A DNA stretch of 64,000 bases from Silene conica. Taxonomy: Eukaryota > Streptophyta > Magnoliopsida > Caryophyllales > Caryophyllaceae. The position numbers and the translations under genes are program-made. How positions within the stretch are numbered: position 1 is the first letter of the stretch; the number at the start of each line of letters is the position of its first letter. Under the pieces are notes generated by a model. The model was not told the origin of the DNA and did no database searches. It worked only from the letters and a program-made list of their open reading frames with translations. This document shows, in pieces, positions 58,849 through 64,000 of the stretch. The DNA is taken from the NCBI GenBank assembly GCA_029255685.2, contig CM055319.2:18565247-18629246 (forward strand), written 5' to 3'.

Positions 58849-59121
58849 ACGGAAGCAATCATAAACGACACGGAGAACCTCATCAAAGCGTATGAGGCTG
58901 CCATTACACTTGCCCGTGAGCAACAAATCACGGTCATGAAGGAAGTGGTTGCGATAATAGAATTTCGCAATTTTGCATGTAGTTTAGGTATAGCGGGGGC
59001 ATATGAGGCCCTTCAACCGAGTATCGATCTATTGGTGACGGCATTTGCAAATGGTGCTGCCAGTATTGTTGAATACAATAGATGCATTGCCGAGTTGAAG
59101 GACTGTCTGAATAGGTTTTAG
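58849..59121 (+). CDS. 90-aa clustered-family protein, member 2, with ACG at the start
   Basis: The frame is exactly 91 codons and aligns without a gap to members 1, 3 and 4, but the first codon is ACG (58849-58851) where the others have ATG. All family-invariant residues are kept and there is no internal stop. It is closest to member 3 (YEAAITLAREQQIT against YEDAVTLAREQQVT). The next in-frame ATG, at 58936, would give a 61-aa protein lacking the first helix. It may be translated from ACG, may use the internal ATG, or may be a very recent pseudogene. Intact coding and a promoter-like leader favour use or very recent loss. Confidence 0.6.
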   Translation, partial: TEAIINDTENLIKAYEAAITLAREQQITVMKEVVAIIEFRNFACSLGIAGAYEALQPSIDLLVTAFANGAASIVEYNRCIAELKDCLNRF

Positions 59122-59528
59122 GTTTTTTTATGTTTATTTTTATTGTATATTTTTTAGTTATTTTTAATTAGTATGTATGTATGTATATATATATGTTTAT
59201 ATTATTAATGGTAAGTCTTTTTTTTCTTATTTTCTTTATTTGTTAATTGCATTTTTATAAGCGTAGTTTTTTTTGGCTACTACTTGACTTAAATTTTTTG
59301 CATGATCAATAAAATGACGTAGAAATAAAATGAAAACGTTAGAATAGTTAAACGAAAAATTAAATGAAAAAGTTAGATCGTAATTTTATTAAGATCCTAA
59401 AAACGTAAAATCTTAAAAACGTAAAAACGTAAAAACGTAAAAACGTAACAATTTAAAAGGACTATTATCGATTATTTCTATTAAGATCGTAAAAAATTAT
59501 CGTTTCCTGTAATTATAATTATAGAAGA

Positions 59529-60820
59529 GTATTGCACAAGCCACCCCAAGGGGTCACATCAACCGACAAAAGGTAGTGTATGAGTTTCTAAGTCGTCAAT
59601 CAATGTCAGAGGTAATCGTTTCGAAAATTTATTGTGTACGAGTTTGTTTTTTCAGCGGTAATTCGTAATAATTTATTAAGTGTATAATTAAGTTCAACGC
59701 CGTATAATTAAGTAATAGACGGTTTTTTAGCAAGAGACATTTAGGAAAATAGTTTATACAACTTTATTATAAGAGACGTTTTTTGTACAAGAGACGATTT
59801 GTTCATTAGTTTAGCGTATTTTCTTAACAATACACGGTTTTATTAAGTAGTTAAGACGAGCATCGATTTATCGTCTAATGTGTAATTTACGACGAGGTGT
59901 ATTACAACCGTAATGAAATAAACGTATCGTATAATTAGTGAAGAGTATTGCACAAGTCACTCTAAATGGTCACAATCAAATATATGTTGAGAATCTAACC
60001 TAATCTTATGCTTCACTATCATAAATGCTCATAATCATTACTTGAAATTTTATTTTATGCAATTTATTTTAGAAGTTTACCAATATTTTATATTTCAAAA
60101 TATATACTAGTATTATGTAACTATTATATTTTTTACGTTTTTTTTTAATAATTTTGTAAAAAATACACTGCAATGAACAATTTTTTTTTTGGGTATTTGA
60201 AGGTTTTTTGCAATAAATACAATGTTTCGCAATAAATACGCGGCCTTTAATGAGTTGTTTAAGAAATTAGTGACTTTTAAGGTTTTGGCAATAAATACAC
60301 TCCATTAAATGCCTAACACGTTATTTAATTCTAATTTATTGTCGTCTTATTGTTCACGTTACTCATTCGTACGAACCGCCTTTTTTTGGGTTTTTTAAAT
60401 TTTTTTGCAATAAATACATTGCATTGAAAATGTAACAAATTATGGATTGTATAAGTTTATTTATTATTTCGATTATTGTCTAAAAAAACGTCATTAGTTG
60501 TTATTTTGTCATGTTTTGAATTAGTTAAATGTATTTTTTTAACAAAAGACGTTTTATTTTAATTCATTAAAACAACTTTATTAAGTGTATAATTACCTAA
60601 TAAGACCATATTACGAGAGACTATAATTTCTTTAAATAATCGCATATTATAATTAACGTCGAGTTGTATTATGAACGTAAGCAAATAATCCTTTCGTATA
60701 TTTACTGTAGAGTATTGCACAAGCCACCCTAAATGGTCACAATCAAATTAATGTACACAATCTTACCAAATCTTTTGTTTTTCTATGATAAATGGTAATA
60801 ATCATTACTAATTTTATGCA
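59529..60820. repeat. Three dispersed copies of a spacer repeat
   Basis: GAGTATTGCACAAGYCAC followed by GGTCACA recurs near 59529, 59946 and 60717. The last two copies continue similarly for over 100 bp (CTATSATAAATG, TAATCATTAC) and lie about 771 bp apart, suggesting a tandem segmental duplication. Each is followed by TTGCAATAAATAC-type words. No gene is seen from 59122 to 61205. Confidence 0.65.
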
Positions 60821-61205
60821 AGTTATTTTAAAACTTTTGCAATTATTATAATTTAAAATTTAATTTAAATATGTTACTATCATTTATACGGTTTTCTTAA
60901 ATTGTTTTCTAATAAATTCACTGCTCTGAACATTTAATTTATTTGGGAATTTTAAAGGTTTTTTCCATAAATACAAAGCATTGAACATTTAATTTAAATT
61001 TAAAAAAAATTGCAATAAATTGACTGCGTTGAAACTATAACAAATTATGGATTTTGTAGGTTTGTTTTTTATTTCGATTATTATCTATAAATAAAGCGTC
61101 ATAAGTTGTAATTTTCTCATTTTTTAAATTACTTCCCATAAAATCTCAGGATTCCAAGTTTCCTCCAAAAAAAAAAATCGTATTCGGTAAACCGCAACCC
61201 TCTTT

Positions 61206-61478
61206 ATGGACGCAATAAAAAAAGACACCGAACTATTAATCAAACGGTACGAGGATGCAGTAACCCTCGCCCGTGAACAACAAGTCACGTTGCTGAAGGA
61301 GGTGGTTTACATCCTCGAATATAGGAATCGTTCATGTTCGCAAGGGATTGAGGGTGCCCATGAAGCGCTCCAGTCCAGCGTCGATTTATTGTTCGTAGCA
61401 TACCAACGTTGTGTTACGAGTATCACCGAATACAACAAGAGTATTATTCAGTTGAAGGACCGTCTTAGTAAGATGTAG
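61206..61478 (+). CDS. 90-aa clustered-family protein, member 3
   Basis: A complete 91-codon gene starting MDAIKKDTELLIKRYEDA. It keeps every family-invariant residue, with core YRNRSCSQGIEGAHEAL and C-terminus LKDRLSKM. It is predicted mainly helical, with no targeting signal. It is closest to members 2 and 4. A TATA-like CATAAAA lies near 61136, about 65 bp upstream. The leader has only a partial telo-box (CAACCCTC). I do not recognise the family from memory. Gene order is tandem with members 1 and 2 and tail-to-tail with member 4. Confidence 0.75.
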   Translation: MDAIKKDTELLIKRYEDAVTLAREQQVTLLKEVVYILEYRNRSCSQGIEGAHEALQSSVDLLFVAYQRCVTSITEYNKSIIQLKDRLSKM

Positions 61479-62845
61479 GTTTTAACAAAAATTTATTGTT
61501 TTTTTTTTTTATGTTGTATTCTCGTTAGTCTCTTAATATATTTCGTTTTTTCCAGTTTCGTTCCATTCTACGTATTTATATGTTCTCATTTACTAGTGAA
61601 CAATTTCACAAATTGAACGACTTTTAAAATATAAAACCGACTAATTGTACGAAACGATAACTCAAATTACGTTTTCCCCATATCTTCTTAAAATCTAAAA
61701 TAAAAAAAGTCAAATTAAAGAAACTTTTCGATTTCTCCATTTCTTGCTTTTTCAATGCATAATCATTACATTTTTGTGTGTCTCAAGGCAACTCTTTTTT
61801 TTGTTCAGTTTTTTCAGTCAGCATTAATTAGCCGAAAGTAGACGTAATTAGCTGTCGATAACTATGTTTATAATAAAACTTAAATTACTTTTAACTGCTA
61901 AAACCAACATCGAAATATTTTATTTGTAAATGATATTACCAAATCTAATATTTGCAATTGACGATTCCATAATTGATACTTAACGATTTAACTTATTAAT
62001 AGACGATAACTTAATATCAACAAGTCTTATATTTTAAAACAAACTTTTTCGACAAAATAAACTATTGAAAATAATACGGAGTATGTGTTATTAGATTTGT
62101 ATAAGATTTAGTAAAGTTAATAATTAACGACTTTGAATAAGATTTTTCGTAGGTCTTATTATTTTTCCGTGCATACTATAATAGATTTTCCGTTCATACT
62201 TTATTATTCTGGAAATCTTGCAAAATGATACGATTTTCAATTTTAGAAATTTAGAATTCAATTCGATTAAATTAAACGACTTTGAACTTTATAAAAATAC
62301 AACTTCTAAAACACGACTTCACAAATTCAGTAGCAGTCAAAAGGATATTGAATATATTTAGAAATTAAATTACAACTTCCAAAATTAATTACCGTATTAT
62401 ATATTAAATAAGTTAAACTTTAACCGAAAGGGTAATGTATCGGCTCGTACAAATTTAATTAAAAACAAATTCGATTGTTTGAAATAAAACATGCAAAACT
62501 ATTTTAATGCGATGTTATTTTTTTGCAATTTCTTTTCATTTTTAATCACTTGTTAATTTTTGAACATGCAACTACTTTACCAAATAAAATTTCACTTTTT
62601 TACTTACTCTACTTGTTAATTTTTGAACATGCAACTACTTTACCAACTGCTTTTAATACTTTTAATATTTTAGTATAACATGCTAATGTAAATCACTAAA
62701 GTAAAACACTTAAAATTACCAACAAATCAAAACATGCAAAAAAAACCCAAACAAAATCCAACAAAATATCCGTTCATATTAAAACTAAAAATTACATTTT
62801 CATAATAAAAAGTAAATACTAAAACCGAATTTTTTTTTACAAAAA
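61479..62845. other. AT-rich spacer between members 3 and 4
   Basis: No ORF of note. A block at about 61545-61770 recurs in diverged form at about 63495-63880, beyond member 4. TTGTTAATTTTTGAACATGC is present twice, near 62550 and 62609, within a short local duplication. Confidence 0.55.
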
Positions 62846-63118
62846 CTACAACCTACTAAAACGATCCTTTAAACTACTAACTTCTGCAAGGTAATCTTCT
62901 AAATTCACAGTGCAATATTCATACGCCAGCATCAACAGAAAGATGATAGGTTGCAGTGCTTCATGAGCACCCGGAATCCCTAGATCACAACCCAGGTTTC
63001 GGAATTCCATCACCAAAACAACCTTCCTCAACAGGGACAACTGTTCCTCACGAGTCTCGCTTATTGCATCCTCGTAGGACTGGATCAACTTAGCCATGTC
63101 TGACTTAAGAGCTTCCAT
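62846..63118 (-). CDS. 90-aa clustered-family protein, member 4 (opposite strand)
   Basis: A complete 91-codon gene starting MEALKSDMAKLIQSYEDA. It keeps all family-invariant residues, with core FRNLGCDLGIPGAHEAL and C-terminus LKDRFSRL. It is inverted relative to members 1-3. On the coding strand the leader is pyrimidine-rich and carries the telo-box AAACCCTAA (63129-63137 on the plus strand), 10 bp before the ATG, as in members 1 and 2. There is no signal peptide or membrane segment. The function is unknown. Its inverted position shows the cluster grew by more than simple tandem duplication. Confidence 0.75.
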   Translation of the reverse strand: MEALKSDMAKLIQSYEDAISETREEQLSLLRKVVLVMEFRNLGCDLGIPGAHEALQPIIFLLMLAYEYCTVNLEDYLAEVSSLKDRFSRL

Positions 63119-64000
63119 TTTTTTAGGGTTAGGGTTTTTGAGGGAAAGGAAAGAGAGGGGAGGGTTTCTGGAGAAAAGTCTCAGGATAAGTGACCTTTTA
63201 GGAAGTGAAAGGATGAGATTTGGATGAATTTTTGGACTTGACTAACAATTTAAAAATACACTTTTGTATTTTAAATGAACGGCTAGGATTTCATTACCAT
63301 TAAACTTTCTTTTGAAATAAAAAATTATGTGTAATCAATACATATCACTTTTGTGTCGTCTTATCGTCTAAAAAAACTTATCGTCTTACTTAAAATGATC
63401 CGATCCTATCTTAAATTTAAATTTCGGTATAAATCGACTACGTTGCAAAATGTTATTTCGATTATTGTCTACAAATAAACCGTCATTACTTGTTATTTTC
63501 CAGTTTCGTTCCATCGTACGTATTTATAAGTTTTCATGATTCCATAATTTCGACGACTTTTAAAAAAATAAGATCAAAATAAATCATTATGTAAACCATC
63601 ATTACCTTTAATTGCTAATTTTATTAATAAGATAAAATAGCTACTTCGACTACTTTATACTCAACGATTTGTGTTATTATTAGACGATTCCAATTTTCCA
63701 TTTACAGTATACGATTCCATCATTTTGACGAGTTTCGAATTTTAAACCCGAGACTTTATACCAAATGACTATGCAATTTATGAATTCCCCAAATCTTAAT
63801 AAACTTAAAAATAAAACAATTCAGAATTAACCAACTTTTCGATTTCTCCAATTGTTTTCTTTTTCCATGCAAAATCATTACAATTTCGGTTTAACAATGC
63901 TAATTAATGATGGTATCTTTTAATCATCTACGAATTAAATTACAACTACAAAATTTAATTACTTTTTAGTTTTTTTCAAATAATAAACACCAACGAAATG
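63119..64000. other. Promoter of member 4 and AT-rich spacer
   Basis: 63119-63200 is the pyrimidine-rich leader of member 4. 63428-63505 is a third copy of a module with ATTTCGATTATTGTCTA and a CGTCATTASTTGTTATTTT-like end, also near 60415-60515 and 61010-61120. No further gene is seen to the window end. Confidence 0.5.

Overview
The window is nuclear DNA of a flowering plant, probably a eudicot. The evidence is a U-box E3 ligase of the plant PUB8 type, a FAR1/FHY3-type gene, plant LTR retrotransposons with tRNA-Asp or tRNA-iMet primer sites, Stowaway MITEs and interstitial TTTAGGG arrays. It is a repeat-rich, gene-poor region in which young insertions sit inside older ones.

Layout. 1-7151: Athila-like Ty3 element A on the minus strand, its far end outside the window. 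7152-12644: a degraded transposon with Transposase_28-like and CACTA-like parts, split by a 3.2 kb solo LTR. 14370-14637: a Stowaway MITE. 15691-16791: an intact PUB8-like U-box gene. 17454-26149: a second MITE split by a very young gag-only Copia element (17565-25960). 26386-38946: an old L1-type LINE on the minus strand, split by Athila-like element B (31626-38581). 39169-41597: a probable Helitron remnant. 42951-43457: a small F-box-like ORF. 44764-55139: a FAR1-related gene, otherwise open, split by element C (45087-52791) and by a 204-bp solo LTR, with TTTAGGG-like arrays on both sides. 57694-63118: four copies of an unrecognised gene, each exactly 91 codons, in a rapidly duplicating AT-rich spacer.

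Two observations stand out. First, the Athila-like elements carry short palindromic sites in the LTR promoter just upstream of the TATA box and again in coding sequence between gag and protease. Elements A and B use CTCGATCGAG; element C uses GGTCGACCGACC or its reverse complement. The sequences differ, but neighbouring sites are 21 bp apart in every array I counted, with one 20-bp exception. That spacing is two DNA helix turns and also seven codons, so in gag-protease the arrays read as heptapeptide repeats (LDRV... or VDRP...). Second, the four 90-aa proteins align without a gap, and three have a telo-box (AAACCCTAA) just before the start. One of those three has ACG where the others have ATG.

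The intact-looking host genes are PUB8, the F-box-like ORF and the small-protein cluster. The LTR elements are fossils or non-autonomous copies; none shows a complete pol region.
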